This document shows, piece after piece, positions 10,256 to 23,280 of a stretch of DNA of 64,000 bases. A model generated the notes under the pieces. That model did no database searches and was not told the origin of the DNA. It saw only the letters and a list, made by a program, of their open reading frames with translations. Position 1 is the stretch's first letter. Each line of letters begins with the position of its first letter. The stretch comes from Rubrivivax rivuli (lineage in GTDB: Bacteria > Pseudomonadota > Gammaproteobacteria > Burkholderiales > Burkholderiaceae_C): contig NZ_SACR01000003.1 in the NCBI RefSeq assembly GCF_004016505.1, positions 310,001 through 374,000 on the forward strand, written 5' to 3'. The position numbers and the translations under genes are program-made.

Positions 10256-11290
10256 TCACTTGAAGGCGATGGGCTTGCCGGCGGTGTCCTTCAGGTTGTC
10301 GGCCCACTGCTTGCGCACCAGGTCCTTCACCGCGGCGGGCATCGGCACGTAGTCCAGGTCGTCGGCCATCTGGTCGCCGTTGGTGAAGGCCCAGTCGAAG
10401 AACTTCAGCGTGTTCGTGGCGTTGGCCGGCTTGTCCTGGCTCTTGTACATCAGGATGTAGGTGGCGCCGGTGATGGGCCAGCTGTCCTTGCCAGGCTGCT
10501 CGGTGAGGATCTGATAGAAGCTCTTGGCCCACTCCGCGCCGGCAGCGGCGGCCTTGAAGTTGGTGTCGCGAGGCGGCACGAACTGGCCGTCCTTGTTGCG
10601 CATGAGCACATAGCTCATCTTGTTCTGCTTGGCGTAGGCGTACTCGACGTAGCCGATCGAGTTCGGCAGGCGCTGCACGAAAGCCGAAACGCCTTCGTTG
10701 CCCTTGCCGCCGGCGCCGGCCGGCCAGTTCACGGCGGTGCCCTCGCCCACCTTGGCCTTCCACTCGGCGTTCACCTTCGAGAGGTAGTTGGTGAAGATGA
10801 AGGTCGTGCCCGAGCCGTCAGCGCGACGCACCGGCGAGATGGCGGCGTCCGGCAGCGGCACGCCAGGGTTCAGGGCAGCGATGGCCGGGTCGTTCCAGCG
10901 CTTGATGTTGCCGAGGTAGATGTCGCCCAGCAGCTGGCCGGTCATCTTGATCTGGCCCGGAGCGATGCCCTTGATGTTGACCACCGGCACCACGCCACCG
11001 ATCACCGTGGGGAACTGGATCATGCCGTCCTTGGCCAGATCGGCATCGGTCAGCGGCATGTCGGTGGCACCGAAGTCGACCGTCTTGCCGCGGATCTGGC
11101 GGATGCCAGCGCCGGAACCCACCGACTGGTAGTTGATGCGTGCGCCCGTCGCCTTGTTGTAGGCGTCGGCCCACTTGGCGTAGACCGGTGCGGGGAAGGT
11201 GGCACCGGCGCCCGTCACGTCTTGCGCGAAGGCGGAGGCGGCGAAGACCGTGACAGCGGCGGCAAGGGTGGCGCGGCGGAAGAGATTCAT
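10256..11290 (-). CDS. pstS: Phosphate-binding periplasmic protein PstS
   Basis: 344 residues. A Sec signal peptide (MNLFRRATLAAAVTVFAASAFA) is followed by the mature start QDVTGAGATFPAPVYAKW, the classic PstS N-terminus. Phosphate-contact motifs are visible: GSGAGI, the DFGATDMPL segment and RADGSGTT. It delivers phosphate to PstCAB. The ATG at 11290 is chosen because it begins the signal peptide; the upstream reading frame is unconserved and overlaps the promoter. A pho box and -10 lie directly upstream. Confidence 0.97.
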   Translation of the reverse strand: MNLFRRATLAAAVTVFAASAFAQDVTGAGATFPAPVYAKWADAYNKATGARINYQSVGSGAGIRQIRGKTVDFGATDMPLTDADLAKDGMIQFPTVIGGVVPVVNIKGIAPGQIKMTGQLLGDIYLGNIKRWNDPAIAALNPGVPLPDAAISPVRRADGSGTTFIFTNYLSKVNAEWKAKVGEGTAVNWPAGAGGKGNEGVSAFVQRLPNSIGYVEYAYAKQNKMSYVLMRNKDGQFVPPRDTNFKAAAAGAEWAKSFYQILTEQPGKDSWPITGATYILMYKSQDKPANATNTLKFFDWAFTNGDQMADDLDYVPMPAAVKDLVRKQWADNLKDTAGKPIAFK

Positions 11291-11330
11291 GCGTGGGCCT
11301 CGGTGAGTGCGAAAGTTGGCAACGGGACGA

Positions 11331-11364
11331 AGTCTAGGCAGGCTCGATGACAGCCCCGTGACAT
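11331..11364 (-). promoter_or_regulatory. pho box and -10 of pstS
   Basis: Read on the minus strand: ATGTCAC-GGGG-CTGTCAT (two 7-bp PhoB half-sites 4 bp apart, 11347-11364), then a 10-bp spacer and TAGACT (11331-11336) as -10. A further overlapping half-site (TTGTCAT) precedes it. This is the standard architecture of a PhoB-activated promoter lacking a -35. Confidence 0.75.
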
Positions 11365-11415
11365 GACAAGTCCCCACCGGGCGTCCGGGCGGGTCTGTGA
11401 CAGCCTGCCATGGAT

Positions 11416-11449
11416 CCGTCACGAATCGGTCATGGACGGGCCCTAGCCT
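11416..11449 (+). promoter_or_regulatory. Candidate divergent pho box and -10 for the fasciclin gene
   Basis: CCGTCAC-GAAT-CGGTCAT (11416-11433) has the 7-4-7 PhoB layout on the plus strand, followed after 10 bp by TAGCCT (11444-11449). The spacing is identical to that on the pstS side. It ends 54 bp before the fasciclin start codon. Confidence 0.55.
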
Positions 11450-11487
11450 TGCGGCCCGCAACCTTCAACCCCACGGAGTCCCCGCTC

Positions 11488-11979
11488 ATGACCCTCATCC
11501 GCAGAACCTGGCTGCTCGCCCCCGCCGCCCTCGCCCTGGCCGCCATGGTTGGCTGCGCCAGCACGCCGGCGCCTGCCACCGTGGCTGAAACGGCGGCCCG
11601 TACGCCGCAGCTGTCCACCCTGACCAAGCTCATCGCCGACGCCGGCCTCACCGACACGCTCAAGGGCAGCGGGCCGTTCACGGTCTTCGCACCCAGCGAC
11701 GAGGCCTTCAAGGCGGTGCCTGCCAAGACCATGGCCGAACTGGCGGCCAACAAGGAGTTGTTGCGCTCGGTGCTGACCTACCACGTGGTCGCAGGCAAGG
11801 TGATGGCCGCCGACGTCAAGACGGGCAACCTGAAGTCGGTTCAAGGCGCCAACCTCGGCGTGGCCAAGGCGGGTGATTTCGTCACGGTCGAAGACGCCGT
11901 GGTGACGCAAGCCGACGTCGGCGCGACCAATGGGGTGGTGCACGTCATCGACAAGGTGATGATGCCGCCGCGCCGCTGA
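11488..11979 (+). CDS. Fasciclin (FAS1)-domain lipoprotein
   Basis: 163 residues. A lipoprotein-type signal (LALAAMVGC) predicts lipidation and membrane anchoring in the periplasm. One FAS1 domain follows, with the hallmark segments TVFAPSDEAFKAVP, LLRSVLTYHVVAGKV and GATNGVVHVIDKVMMP. FAS1 domains are adhesion or matrix modules, and the precise role of bacterial single-domain members is unclear. The ATG at 11488 has ACGGAG upstream. It is divergent from pstS and has its own putative pho box, suggesting control by PhoB. Confidence 0.9.
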   Translation: MTLIRRTWLLAPAALALAAMVGCASTPAPATVAETAARTPQLSTLTKLIADAGLTDTLKGSGPFTVFAPSDEAFKAVPAKTMAELAANKELLRSVLTYHVVAGKVMAADVKTGNLKSVQGANLGVAKAGDFVTVEDAVVTQADVGATNGVVHVIDKVMMPPRR

Positions 11980-11992
11980 TCGGCTGATCCGT

Positions 11993-12021
11993 CGGCGCCC
12001 CAGGCTGGGCCCGGGGCGCCG
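11993..12021. terminator. Hairpin between convergent fasciclin gene and glmM
   Basis: CGGCGCCCC / GGGGCGCCG is a 9-bp stem with an 11-nt loop between two convergent stop codons. It lacks a T-tract, so a terminator role is tentative. Confidence 0.4.
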
Positions 12022-12032
12022 GGGCTAAGTGC

Positions 12033-13367
12033 TCAGGCCGCGGCAGCCGCCTCGGCCATGCGTTCGGCGCAGCGGCGCCCCAGGGCGGCGTCACGCGCCT
12101 CGACCATCACCCGCAGCACGGGCTCGGTGCCCGAGGCGCGTATGAGCACCCGGCCGCTGCTGCCCAGGTCGCGCTCGGCCTGCTCGCGCGCCTGGGCCAG
12201 CTGCGCGCTCTGCTTCCAGTCGCTGCCTTCACGCAGGCGCACATTGATCATGGTCTGCGGACAGAGCTCCACGCCCTCCAGCAGGCCAGCCAGCGTTCCG
12301 CCGCTGCGGCGCACGGCCTGCAGCACCTGCAAGGCGCTGACGATGCCGTCACCGGTGGTGTGGCAATCGAGGGCCAACAGGTGCCCTGAGCTCTCACCCC
12401 CCAGTTGCCAGCCGTGGGCGCTGAGTTCCTCCAGCACGTAACGATCGCCGACCTTGGCACGCACGAGCCGCACGCCGCGTGCAGCAAGGGCCTGCTCCAC
12501 GGCGATATTGGTCATGAGGGTGCCGACCACACCCGGCACGGCCTGCCGCTGGGCGAGGCGGTCTACGGCCATCACGTAGAGCAACTCATCGCCGTTGTAG
12601 AGGCGGCCCTGGGCATCGACAAGTTGCAGCCGGTCGGCGTCGCCGTCCAGTGCGATGCCGTAGTCAGCCCGGTGCTCGGCCACGGCCTTCACCAGGGCCT
12701 GGGGCGACGTGGCACCGACGCCTGCATTGATGTTCAGCCCATCCGGGCTGCAGCCGATCTTGACCACCTGCGCGCCCAGCTCGTGAAACACGTCGGGCGC
12801 CACGTGGTAGGCCGCGCCGTGGGCGGCATCGACCACCACCTTCATGCCGCGAAGAGACAGGCTGTTGGGCACCGTGCTCTTGCAGAACTCGATGTAGCGG
12901 CCACCCGCGTCATCCAGTCGACGCGCCTTCCCGAGACGGGCTGAATCCACCCACTGGGGCGTACGCTGCAGTTCCGCCTCGACCTCGAGTTCCCAAGCGT
13001 CCGGGAGCTTCTCGCCTTTGGCGGAGAAGAACTTGACCCCGTTGTCATCGAAAGGGTTGTGCGATGCGCTGATCACCACGCCCAGATCCAGGCGCAAGGC
13101 CCGGGTGAGATAGGCCACGCCCGGTGTGGGCAGGGGGCCGCTCAGCAGCACATCGACGCCAGCCGAAGCAAACCCGGCCTCCAGCGACGACTCGATCATG
13201 TAGCCCGAGATCCGGGTGTCCTTGCCGATCAACACCGTGGCCGGACGGCCGCCGCGCCGCAGCACCTGGCCGACGGCGTGACCGAGGCGCAGCATGAAGT
13301 CGGGGGTGATGGGGCTCTGACCGACCGTGCCACGGATGCCGTCGGTACCGAAATACGCTCTGCTCAT
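12033..13367 (-). CDS. glmM: Phosphoglucosamine mutase
   Basis: 444 residues. Interconverts glucosamine-6-phosphate and glucosamine-1-phosphate on the way to UDP-GlcNAc for peptidoglycan and LPS. The phospho-serine loop ISASHNPF has the active Ser at residue 102, as in E. coli. The metal-binding loop DGDADR and the C-terminal phosphate-binding loop [14 protein letters not shown] are present. The start is ATG 13367 ([13 protein letters not shown]). It is co-directional with folP and ftsH, an order common in proteobacteria. Confidence 0.97.
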   Translation of the reverse strand: MSRAYFGTDGIRGTVGQSPITPDFMLRLGHAVGQVLRRGGRPATVLIGKDTRISGYMIESSLEAGFASAGVDVLLSGPLPTPGVAYLTRALRLDLGVVISASHNPFDDNGVKFFSAKGEKLPDAWELEVEAELQRTPQWVDSARLGKARRLDDAGGRYIEFCKSTVPNSLSLRGMKVVVDAAHGAAYHVAPDVFHELGAQVVKIGCSPDGLNINAGVGATSPQALVKAVAEHRADYGIALDGDADRLQLVDAQGRLYNGDELLYVMAVDRLAQRQAVPGVVGTLMTNIAVEQALAARGVRLVRAKVGDRYVLEELSAHGWQLGGESSGHLLALDCHTTGDGIVSALQVLQAVRRSGGTLAGLLEGVELCPQTMINVRLREGSDWKQSAQLAQAREQAERDLGSSGRVLIRASGTEPVLRVMVEARDAALGRRCAERMAEAAAAA

Positions 13368-13435
13368 TGTTGTCTTCTCCTCTGACGATTTTCGCTCGGC
13401 ACGGGCCAGACCCGACCCGCCCTCTCAGGGGGCCC

Positions 13436-14305
13436 TCATTGCCACCCGCTGCCGTGTTCTGAATCCGCCTGTGCCGCTTGCCACACCTTCAAGGCGTCCA
13501 CCGTGGCAGCCACGTCGTGCACGCGCACCACGGCGGCCCCGTGATGCACGGCTGCCAGCGCCGCGGCCACGCTGGCCGCGAGGCGCTCAGCCACCGGCCG
13601 GCCCGTGACCAGCCCCAGCGTACCCTTGCGTGACCAGCCCACCAGCAAGGGCCGCGGCAGTGCCGCAACCAGCGCGCGCTGCCCGCGCAAAAGACGCAGG
13701 TTGTCCTCGGGCCCTTTGGCGAACCCGATGCCTGGGTCGAGCAGCAGCCGGCTCGCGCCGATACCGGCTGCCAAGACCTCGGCCGCACGCTGCCGCAACC
13801 AGGCCCCCACTTCGGCAACGACATCGCCATAGGCCGTCATCGCCTGCATGGTGTCGGGCTCGCCGCGCATGTGCATCAAGCACACACCCGCCGAGGCATG
13901 GCTCGCCACGCAGGCCAGGGCACCGGGCCTGCGCAGGGCACGCACGTCATTGACGATGTCCACGCCCAGCGCCAGCGCCTGCTCCATCACCCGGACATCG
14001 CTGGTGTCCACCGACACCGGCACACCCAGACTCAAGGCACCTTCGAGAACAGGCAACACGCGCGCCAGTTCCTCCTCTGCCGCCAGCGCAGCCGCCCCGG
14101 GCCGGGTGGACTCACCGCCGATGTCGAGGATGTCTGCGCCTTCGGCCACCAGGCGCTCGCAATGGGCCAGCGCAGCCCGGGTGCTCGCGTGCCGGCCTCC
14201 ATCGGAGAAGGAATCGGGCGTCACGTTGACGATGCCCATGACGCGCGGACGAGACAGGTCGATGGAAAAGCGCGTTGTCTGCCAGAGGGCGTTCAGGGCA
14301 GTCAA
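13436..14305 (-). CDS. folP: Dihydropteroate synthase
   Basis: 289 residues from a TTG start. Condenses dihydropterin pyrophosphate with p-aminobenzoate in folate synthesis and is the sulfonamide target. TIM-barrel motifs: GIVNVTPDSFSDGG, DIGGESTRPGA, VSVDTSDV, DPGIGFAKG, GWSRKGTLG and a final VRVHDVAAT. TTG 14305 is preferred because GGAG lies about 8 nt upstream and it gives the usual N-terminus (LTALNALWQTTRFSI); upstream in-frame sequence crosses the ftsH terminator. ATG at the MGIVNV motif would remove conserved residues. Confidence 0.95.
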   Translation of the reverse strand: MTALNALWQTTRFSIDLSRPRVMGIVNVTPDSFSDGGRHASTRAALAHCERLVAEGADILDIGGESTRPGAAALAAEEELARVLPVLEGALSLGVPVSVDTSDVRVMEQALALGVDIVNDVRALRRPGALACVASHASAGVCLMHMRGEPDTMQAMTAYGDVVAEVGAWLRQRAAEVLAAGIGASRLLLDPGIGFAKGPEDNLRLLRGQRALVAALPRPLLVGWSRKGTLGLVTGRPVAERLAASVAAALAAVHHGAAVVRVHDVAATVDALKVWQAAQADSEHGSGWQ

Positions 14306-14348
14306 GATCCGGGGCTCCGCGGGCGGTGTCTGGGGACGGCCGGGCAAT

Positions 14349-14372
14349 GAAAAGCGGGGCCGAAGCCCCGCT
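14349..14372 (-). terminator. Rho-independent terminator of ftsH
   Basis: On the minus strand AGCGGGGC-TTCG-GCCCCGCT is followed by TTTCATT. It lies between the ftsH stop and the folP start, so folP is expressed by read-through or from its own promoter. Confidence 0.8.
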
Positions 14373-14394
14373 GCCTTGTCAACACTGCCGGCGC

Positions 14395-16302
14395 TCAGGC
14401 TGCTGCCGGTGCGCTGTCGGTGCCGACGCTGGACGACGGCCCGCTGGGTGGCTTGCTGGACGAAGGCGTCCAGTCTTTCGGCGCGCGGGGCGGCTTGCCG
14501 GCCATGATGTCGTCGATCTGGTCGCTGTCGATGGTTTCCCACTCCAGCAGGGCCTGCGCCATCGAGTGCATCTTGTCCTTGTTGTCCTCGATGAGCTTGC
14601 GGGCGATGCTGTACTGCTCGTCGATGATGCGGCGGATCACGCCATCCACCTTGCGCATGGTCTCCTCCGACATGCTGGTGGTCTTGGTGACGCTGCGGCC
14701 CAGGAAGACCTCGCCTTCGTTCTCGGCGTAGACCATGGGACCCAGTTCGTCGGTCATACCGTAGCGCGTGACCATGTCGCGGGCGATGGCTGTGGCGCGC
14801 TCGAAGTCGTTGCTGGCGCCGGTGGTCATCTGGTTCATGAACACCTCTTCAGCAATGCGTCCGCCGAAGAGCACGCTGATCGTGGAGAGCATGCGCTCCT
14901 TGTCCATGCTGTAGCGGTCGCCTTCGGGCAACTGCATGGTCACCCCCAGGGCACGGCCGCGCGGGATGACAGTCACCTTGTGCACCGGGTCGGTCTTGGG
15001 CATGAGGCGCGCCACCAGTGCATGGCCAGCCTCGTGGTACGCCGTGTTCTTGCGCTCTTCCTCGGGCATGACCATGGACTTCCGCTCGGGGCCCATCATG
15101 ATCTTGTCCTTGGCCTTCTCGAAGTCGACCATCTCGACCACGCGGCCGTTGCGGCGTGCCGCGAACAGGGCCGCCTCGTTCACCAGGTTGGCAAGGTCGG
15201 CCCCGCTGAAGCCCGGTGTGCCGCGCGCCAGGATGTCGGCCCGGATGTCCTGGCCCACGGGCACCTTGCGCATGTGCACGTTCAGGATCTGCTCACGGCC
15301 TCGCACGTCGGGCAGCGTCACGTAGACCTGGCGGTCGAAGCGGCCCGGGCGCAGCAGAGCGGGGTCGAGGATGTCGGGCCGGTTGGTGGCCGCCATCACG
15401 ATGACGCCGAGGTTGGTCTCGAAACCGTCCATCTCCACGAGCATCTGGTTCAGCGTCTGCTCGCGCTCGTCGTTGCCGCCGCCCAGGCCGGCCCCGCGGT
15501 GGCGACCGACGGCGTCGATTTCGTCGATGAAGATGATGCATGGCGCGCTCTTCTTGGCCTGCTCGAACATGTCGCGCACACGGGCCGCGCCCACGCCGAC
15601 GAACATCTCGACGAAGTCGGAGCCGCTGATGCTGAAGAACGGCACCTTGGCCTCGCCAGCGATGGCCTTGGCCAGCAGCGTCTTCCCGGTGCCCGGGGGG
15701 CCGACGAGCAGCACGCCGCGCGGGATGCGACCGCCCAGCTTCTGGAACTTCTGCGGGTCTTTCAGGAAGTCGACCAGTTCCTTCACCTCTTCCTTGGCTT
15801 CGTCGCAACCGGCGACGTCCTGGAAGGTGGTGGAGTTGTTGGCCTCGTCAAGCATGCGCGCCTTGCTCTTGCCGAAGCTGAAGGCGCCACCTTTGCCGCC
15901 GCCTTGCATCTGGCGCATGAAGTAGATCCACACGCCGATCAGCAGCAGCATCGGGCCCCAGCTGACGAGGATGCTCATCAGCAGGCTGGGCTCTTCACGC
16001 GGGCGCACGTCGAACTTGACGTTGTTGGCGATGAGGTCGCCAACCAAGCCGCGGTCGAGGTAGGTGGCGGTGCTGCGCAGGCGCTTGTCGTCGGTGGTGA
16101 CGGCCTGGATCTCGGTACCGCCGCCCGGGTTTTCCTGCAGCGTGACGGAACGGATGCGCTTGGCGCGGACTTCTTCCAGGAAATCGGAATAACCGATCTG
16201 GTTGCCCTGGGTGGTGCTGCGGTCAAACTGCTTGAAGACCGTGAACAGCACGAGCGCGATCACGAGCCAGACGGCGACTTTCGAAAACCATTGGTTGTTC
16301 AC
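14395..16302 (-). CDS. ftsH: ATP-dependent zinc metalloprotease FtsH
   Basis: 635-residue membrane-anchored AAA+ protease that degrades misfolded membrane proteins and regulators such as LpxC. Transmembrane helices lie at about 8-24 and 108-129 with a periplasmic domain between. AAA motifs: Walker A GPPGTGKT (201-208), Walker B IIFIDE (256-261) and the [22 protein letters not shown]. The zinc site is HEAGH (423-427). The C-terminus is Ser/Pro/Ala-rich. rlmE lies upstream, the usual partner. Confidence 0.98.
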   Translation of the reverse strand: MNNQWFSKVAVWLVIALVLFTVFKQFDRSTTQGNQIGYSDFLEEVRAKRIRSVTLQENPGGGTEIQAVTTDDKRLRSTATYLDRGLVGDLIANNVKFDVRPREEPSLLMSILVSWGPMLLLIGVWIYFMRQMQGGGKGGAFSFGKSKARMLDEANNSTTFQDVAGCDEAKEEVKELVDFLKDPQKFQKLGGRIPRGVLLVGPPGTGKTLLAKAIAGEAKVPFFSISGSDFVEMFVGVGAARVRDMFEQAKKSAPCIIFIDEIDAVGRHRGAGLGGGNDEREQTLNQMLVEMDGFETNLGVIVMAATNRPDILDPALLRPGRFDRQVYVTLPDVRGREQILNVHMRKVPVGQDIRADILARGTPGFSGADLANLVNEAALFAARRNGRVVEMVDFEKAKDKIMMGPERKSMVMPEEERKNTAYHEAGHALVARLMPKTDPVHKVTVIPRGRALGVTMQLPEGDRYSMDKERMLSTISVLFGGRIAEEVFMNQMTTGASNDFERATAIARDMVTRYGMTDELGPMVYAENEGEVFLGRSVTKTTSMSEETMRKVDGVIRRIIDEQYSIARKLIEDNKDKMHSMAQALLEWETIDSDQIDDIMAGKPPRAPKDWTPSSSKPPSGPSSSVGTDSAPAAA

Positions 16303-16497
16303 CGCGGCTCCTTTTCCAGTTCAGCGGTACGGCAGGCCGGATTCGACGCGCCGCGATCCACGGTAGTTGGGGTTGATTCTAAAGCAGTCAAGGGTATGCA
16401 AACGCCGTCTGAGAGGGTGAGGAAAGGGGCGAAAAGACCACAGTTATCGCACCAGACACGGCGCATTCGAGGTCACCGCATCAGGCTTTCTGGCAGG

Positions 16498-17157
16498 TTA
16501 GCGGCCTTTCAGTCCCACGCCGACCAGAAAGGTTTCTGCCGATTTGTCGCGCGAGGCCTTGGGCTTGATGGGTTTGACGGTGCGAAAGGTCTGCCGGAAC
16601 AAGGCCACCAGCGTGTTGTAGCCACTGCCGTGGAAACACTTGCAGACCAGCGCCCCTTCGGGCTTGAGGTGGTGGACGGCGAAATCCACCGCCAGTTCCA
16701 CCAGGTGCTCCACGCGCGCTGTGTCTGTGACCTCGATGCCAGAGAGATTGGGTGCCATGTCCGACACCACCACGTCCACCGGCCGCCCCTGCAAGGCCCC
16801 AGTCAGTTGCTGCGCCACGGCTTCTTCGCGGAAGTCGCCCTGTATGAACTGCACGCCTTCGATCGGTTCGAAGTCCAGCAGATCGAGTGCGATCACCGTG
16901 CCTCGGAGTTCGCCGACGGCCGCGCCCTCGGGTGCGAAGCGCCGCCGCAGGTACTGGCTCCAGGCGCCCGGCGAGGCGCCGAGATCCACCACCACCTGCC
17001 CCGGCCTGATCAGCCGCAGCGTCTCGTCGATCTCCTTCAGCTTGTAGGCCGCACGGGCCCGGTAGCCCTCGCGCTGGGCGAGCTTGACGTAGGGGTCGTT
17101 GACATGGTCGTTGAGCCACGCCTTGTTGATCTTCTTGCTTTTGCTGTCGATCTTCAT
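16498..17157 (-). CDS. rlmE: 23S rRNA (uridine-2'-O-)-methyltransferase RlmE
   Basis: 219 residues. Methylates U2552 of 23S rRNA during late 50S assembly. The SAM-binding motif is [15 protein letters not shown], and the catalytic K-D-K-E tetrad is visible at Lys39, Asp132 (SDMAPNLSG), Lys172 and Glu207. Synonyms are rrmJ and ftsJ. It is divergent from yhbY with only 20 bp between start codons, the arrangement found in many proteobacteria. Confidence 0.96.
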   Translation of the reverse strand: MKIDSKSKKINKAWLNDHVNDPYVKLAQREGYRARAAYKLKEIDETLRLIRPGQVVVDLGASPGAWSQYLRRRFAPEGAAVGELRGTVIALDLLDFEPIEGVQFIQGDFREEAVAQQLTGALQGRPVDVVVSDMAPNLSGIEVTDTARVEHLVELAVDFAVHHLKPEGALVCKCFHGSGYNTLVALFRQTFRTVKPIKPKASRDKSAETFLVGVGLKGR

Positions 17158-17177
17158 TCGCGTTCGATAATACGGGC

Positions 17178-17654
17178 ATGACCGCTATCCAGCTCACCCC
17201 CGCCGAACGCAAGGAGCATCGCTCCGGCGCCCATCACCTGGACCCGGTTGTCATGATCGGTGGCGACGGCCTCACGCCCGCCGTCGAGAAGGAAGTGAAC
17301 GCCGCCCTGAACGCCCACGGGCTCATCAAGGTGCGCGTGTTCTCCGACGACCGCGCCACGCGCGAAGCCATGCTTGCCACGCTGGCCGACAAGCTCAGCG
17401 CAGCCCCCATCCAGCACATCGGCAAGCTGCTGGTACTTTGGCGCCCCATGCCCGAGAAGGAAGCCGCGCCGCGCGACGACCGCAAGCCTGGCCCCCGCAC
17501 CGTCAAGTTGGTGAGCTTCTCCAAGAGCGGCAACCACCGCGCCACCGTCAAGACCGTCAAGGTCTTCGGCAACGAGCGAGTCACCGCTGGCGGCTCCATC
17601 AAGCGCGTGAAGAAGCGCGTGACCAGCGTGAAGAAGAAGGCCCAGGCTCAGTGA
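17178..17654 (+). CDS. yhbY: YhbY-like CRM-domain RNA-binding protein
   Basis: 158 residues. The N-terminal CRM domain (about 1-100) has the usual opening [20 protein letters not shown] and a GGDGLTPAV loop in place of the canonical GxxG. YhbY associates with pre-50S particles. The Lys/Arg-rich C-terminal extension (about 100-158, ending [15 protein letters not shown]) is longer than in E. coli YhbY (97 residues) and probably adds nonspecific RNA affinity. Its end overlaps the convergent DUF4149 gene by 7 bp. Confidence 0.9.
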   Translation: MTAIQLTPAERKEHRSGAHHLDPVVMIGGDGLTPAVEKEVNAALNAHGLIKVRVFSDDRATREAMLATLADKLSAAPIQHIGKLLVLWRPMPEKEAAPRDDRKPGPRTVKLVSFSKSGNHRATVKTVKVFGNERVTAGGSIKRVKKRVTSVKKKAQAQ

Positions 17655-18100
17655 GCCGGCGGCCTGGCGGCACGCCAGGCCAGTGCCAGCACCAGCAGGC
17701 CCTTGAGGACGAAAAACGCGGCGCTCGCCGCATGCAACTGGCCGAAGCTGAAGGCGCCCTGCCCGGCCTTGGCGGCCGGCATCAGCGGCTGAATGGCGAA
17801 GTAGCCCGCCACCGTGCAGAACAACGCCCCGAGCGCCAGCACCATGCCCGGGCTGAATTGCGGGCCGGTGCCAGCGAGCGCTGCGCGCCGTGCGGCCACG
17901 CGCTCCAGCGCCACCATCACCACACCCAGGGCCAGGCTGGTGTAGGCCTCCTGCGCCAGCATGCGGCCGACCATGCGGCCGGCGTCTGCGCCGCTGAGCT
18001 GGGCGAACACTGCCGGCGTGGCCAGCAGCGCCACGCACAGCAGCCAGCCGGCCCACAGGCCCGGCAGCAGCCGGCGGGCGCGTTCCAGCAGCGCTGGCAT
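17648..18100 (-). CDS. DUF4149 family membrane protein
   Basis: 150 residues with four hydrophobic helices (about 12-30, 50-68, 85-105 and 124-143). The Gly-Arg-Met-Val-Gly motif after helix 1 and the overall layout fit DUF4149 proteins, which often follow greA and carAB in Burkholderiales. Its start overlaps the greA stop (ATGA, 18097-18100), so it is translationally coupled. Function unknown. Confidence 0.8.
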   Translation of the reverse strand: MPALLERARRLLPGLWAGWLLCVALLATPAVFAQLSGADAGRMVGRMLAQEAYTSLALGVVMVALERVAARRAALAGTGPQFSPGMVLALGALFCTVAGYFAIQPLMPAAKAGQGAFSFGQLHAASAAFFVLKGLLVLALAWRAARPPAH

Positions 18101-18576
18101 CAGACGTAGCGCACGTCCACGATCTCCCAGCGGCGCACGCCCCCGGGGGCCTGCACCTCGGCCACGTCGCCGGCTTCCTTGCCGATGAGCGCGCGGGCGA
18201 TGGGGCTGCTGATGGAGATCAGGCCCTGCTTGAGGTCGGCCTCGTCGTCGCCAACGATCTGGTAAGTGACCTTGGCGCCGCTGTCCTCGTCTTCCAGGTC
18301 GACGGTGGTGCCGAAGACCACCTTGCCGCCCGCGTCGAGCGACGACGGATCGATGACCTGGGCCGCCGCGAGCTTGGATTCGAGTTCCTTGATGCGGCCC
18401 TCGATGAAGCCCTGCTTGTCCTTGGCGGCGTCGTACTCGGCGTTCTCCGAGAGATCGCCCTGGGCCCGGGCTTCGCTGATGGCCTGGATCACGGCATGCC
18501 GCTCCACCGACTTGAGCCGGTGCAGTTCGCTCTTCAGCAGTTCGGCGCCGCGACGCGTGAGGGGGATGGTGACCAT
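18100..18576 (-). CDS. greA: Transcription elongation factor GreA
   Basis: 158 residues, the same length as E. coli GreA. The N-terminal coiled coil inserts into the RNA polymerase secondary channel, with the acidic tip in GDLSENAEYDAAKDKQ stimulating cleavage of backtracked RNA. The C-terminal FKBP-like domain ends SPIARALIGKEAGDVAEV. The ATG at 18576 is the conserved start (MVTIPLTRRGAE). It lies downstream of carB in the same direction. Confidence 0.97.
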   Translation of the reverse strand: MVTIPLTRRGAELLKSELHRLKSVERHAVIQAISEARAQGDLSENAEYDAAKDKQGFIEGRIKELESKLAAAQVIDPSSLDAGGKVVFGTTVDLEDEDSGAKVTYQIVGDDEADLKQGLISISSPIARALIGKEAGDVAEVQAPGGVRRWEIVDVRYV

Positions 18577-18670
18577 GGGGACAGCTGCACGAAGCAAGAG
18601 TGGGGCGAAAGTGAATCCGCCGCAGGGAGCCCGGTGGGGGCGGCCTGCGGCGGAAGACGAGTCGCGGAGT

Positions 18671-21941
<3,271 letters not shown>

Positions 21942-21949
<8 letters not shown>

Positions 21950-23114
21950 TCTTCTTCTCCGCCATCAGCGTCGTGAAGCGATCGAACAGGTAGGCGATGT
22001 CGTGCGGCCCGGGGCTGGCCTCGGGGTGGCCCTGGAAGCAGAAGGCCGGCTTGTCGCTGCGCGCCAGGCCCTGCAACGTGCCGTCGAACAGGCTGATGTG
22101 CGTGGGGCGCAGGTTCGCGGGCAGCGTCTTCTCGTCCACCGCGAAACCGTGGTTCTGGCTGGTGATGCTGACGCGGCCGGTGTCGAGGTCTTTCACCGGG
22201 TGGTTGGCACCGTGGTGGCCAAACTTCATCTTGAAGGTCTTGGCACCGCTGGCCAGCGCCATGATCTGGTGGCCAAGGCAGATGCCGAAGGTGGGCGTGC
22301 CGGTTTCGATGAGTTCGCGGGCGGCGTTGATGGCGTAGGTGCAGGGCTCGGGGTCGCCGGGACCGTTGCTGAGGAAGATGCCGTCGGGCTGGAGTTTCAG
22401 CACCTCGGCGGCAGACGTCTTGGCCGGAACCACCGTCACGCGGCAGCCGCGGCTGGCCAGCATGCGAAGAATGTTGAACTTCACGCCGAAGTCGTAGGCC
22501 ACGACGTGGAACTTCGCGTCGGCCAGTTCGCCGTAGCCGCTGCCGAGTTGCCACTCGGTCTGCGTCCAGCGGTAGGGCTCGGCGGCCGAAACCACCTGTG
22601 CCAGGTCCAGGCCGGCCATCGACGGCGCGGCCTGGGCCTTGGCGACGGCACCAGCCACATCCTCGGCGGTGACGGTGTGGCCGACTGGGAAGGCCACGAT
22701 GCAGCCGTTCTGCGCGCCGGTGGTGCGCAGCACACGCGTGAGGCGGCGCGTGTCGATGGCGGCGATGGCCACGGTGCCCTGCTGCGCCAGGTATTCAGGC
22801 AGGCTCATCGTGGCGCGGAAGTTCGAGACGCGCAGCGAAACGTCCTTGACGATCAAGCCAGCCGCGTGAACCCGGGCGGCCTCGACGTCCTCGGCATTGA
22901 TGCCGACGTTGCCGATGTGCGGGTAGGTCAGCGTGACGATCTGGCGGCAGTAACTCGGGTCGGTGAGGATCTCCTGGTAGCCGGTGAGCGCGGTGTTGAA
23001 CACCACTTCACCGACCGTGTGGCCAGGGGCACCGACGCTTGTGCCGTGGAAGGTGGTGCCATCTGCGAGGGCGAGCAGCGCAGGGGGCAGCGGGGGGACC
23101 AGTGACGGCAGCAA
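21942..23114 (-). CDS. carA: Carbamoyl-phosphate synthase small subunit
   Basis: 390 residues from a TTG start. Class I glutamine amidotransferase that supplies ammonia to CarB. The nucleophile is Cys279 in FGICLGHQ, with [11 protein letters not shown] carrying the catalytic His and Glu. TTG 23114 gives [18 protein letters not shown], the normal family N-terminus, with GGAG 8 nt upstream; GTG 23141 is an alternative adding 9 residues. It ends inside the carB start region (coupled). Confidence 0.94.
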
Positions 23115-23250
23115 AGGCAAAGCTCCGGGGTTCGCACGCACCCAGCGCCTGGACTTTGCCCCTGCTTGCGCAGGGTGCGAGGCCAGGGTCCGAGGGGAAA
23201 CCGACTGCGGAGTTTCGCTAGGGCTGCGTTGTTAGCGGGTAAACCGCCGG

Positions 23251-23256
23251 AGTATA
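23251..23256 (-). promoter_or_regulatory. Candidate -10 element for carAB
   Basis: TATACT on the minus strand, about 130 nt before the carA start; no convincing -35. Confidence 0.3.
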
Positions 23257-23280
23257 GCCGGGCCGACGATGCCCCTGGGC

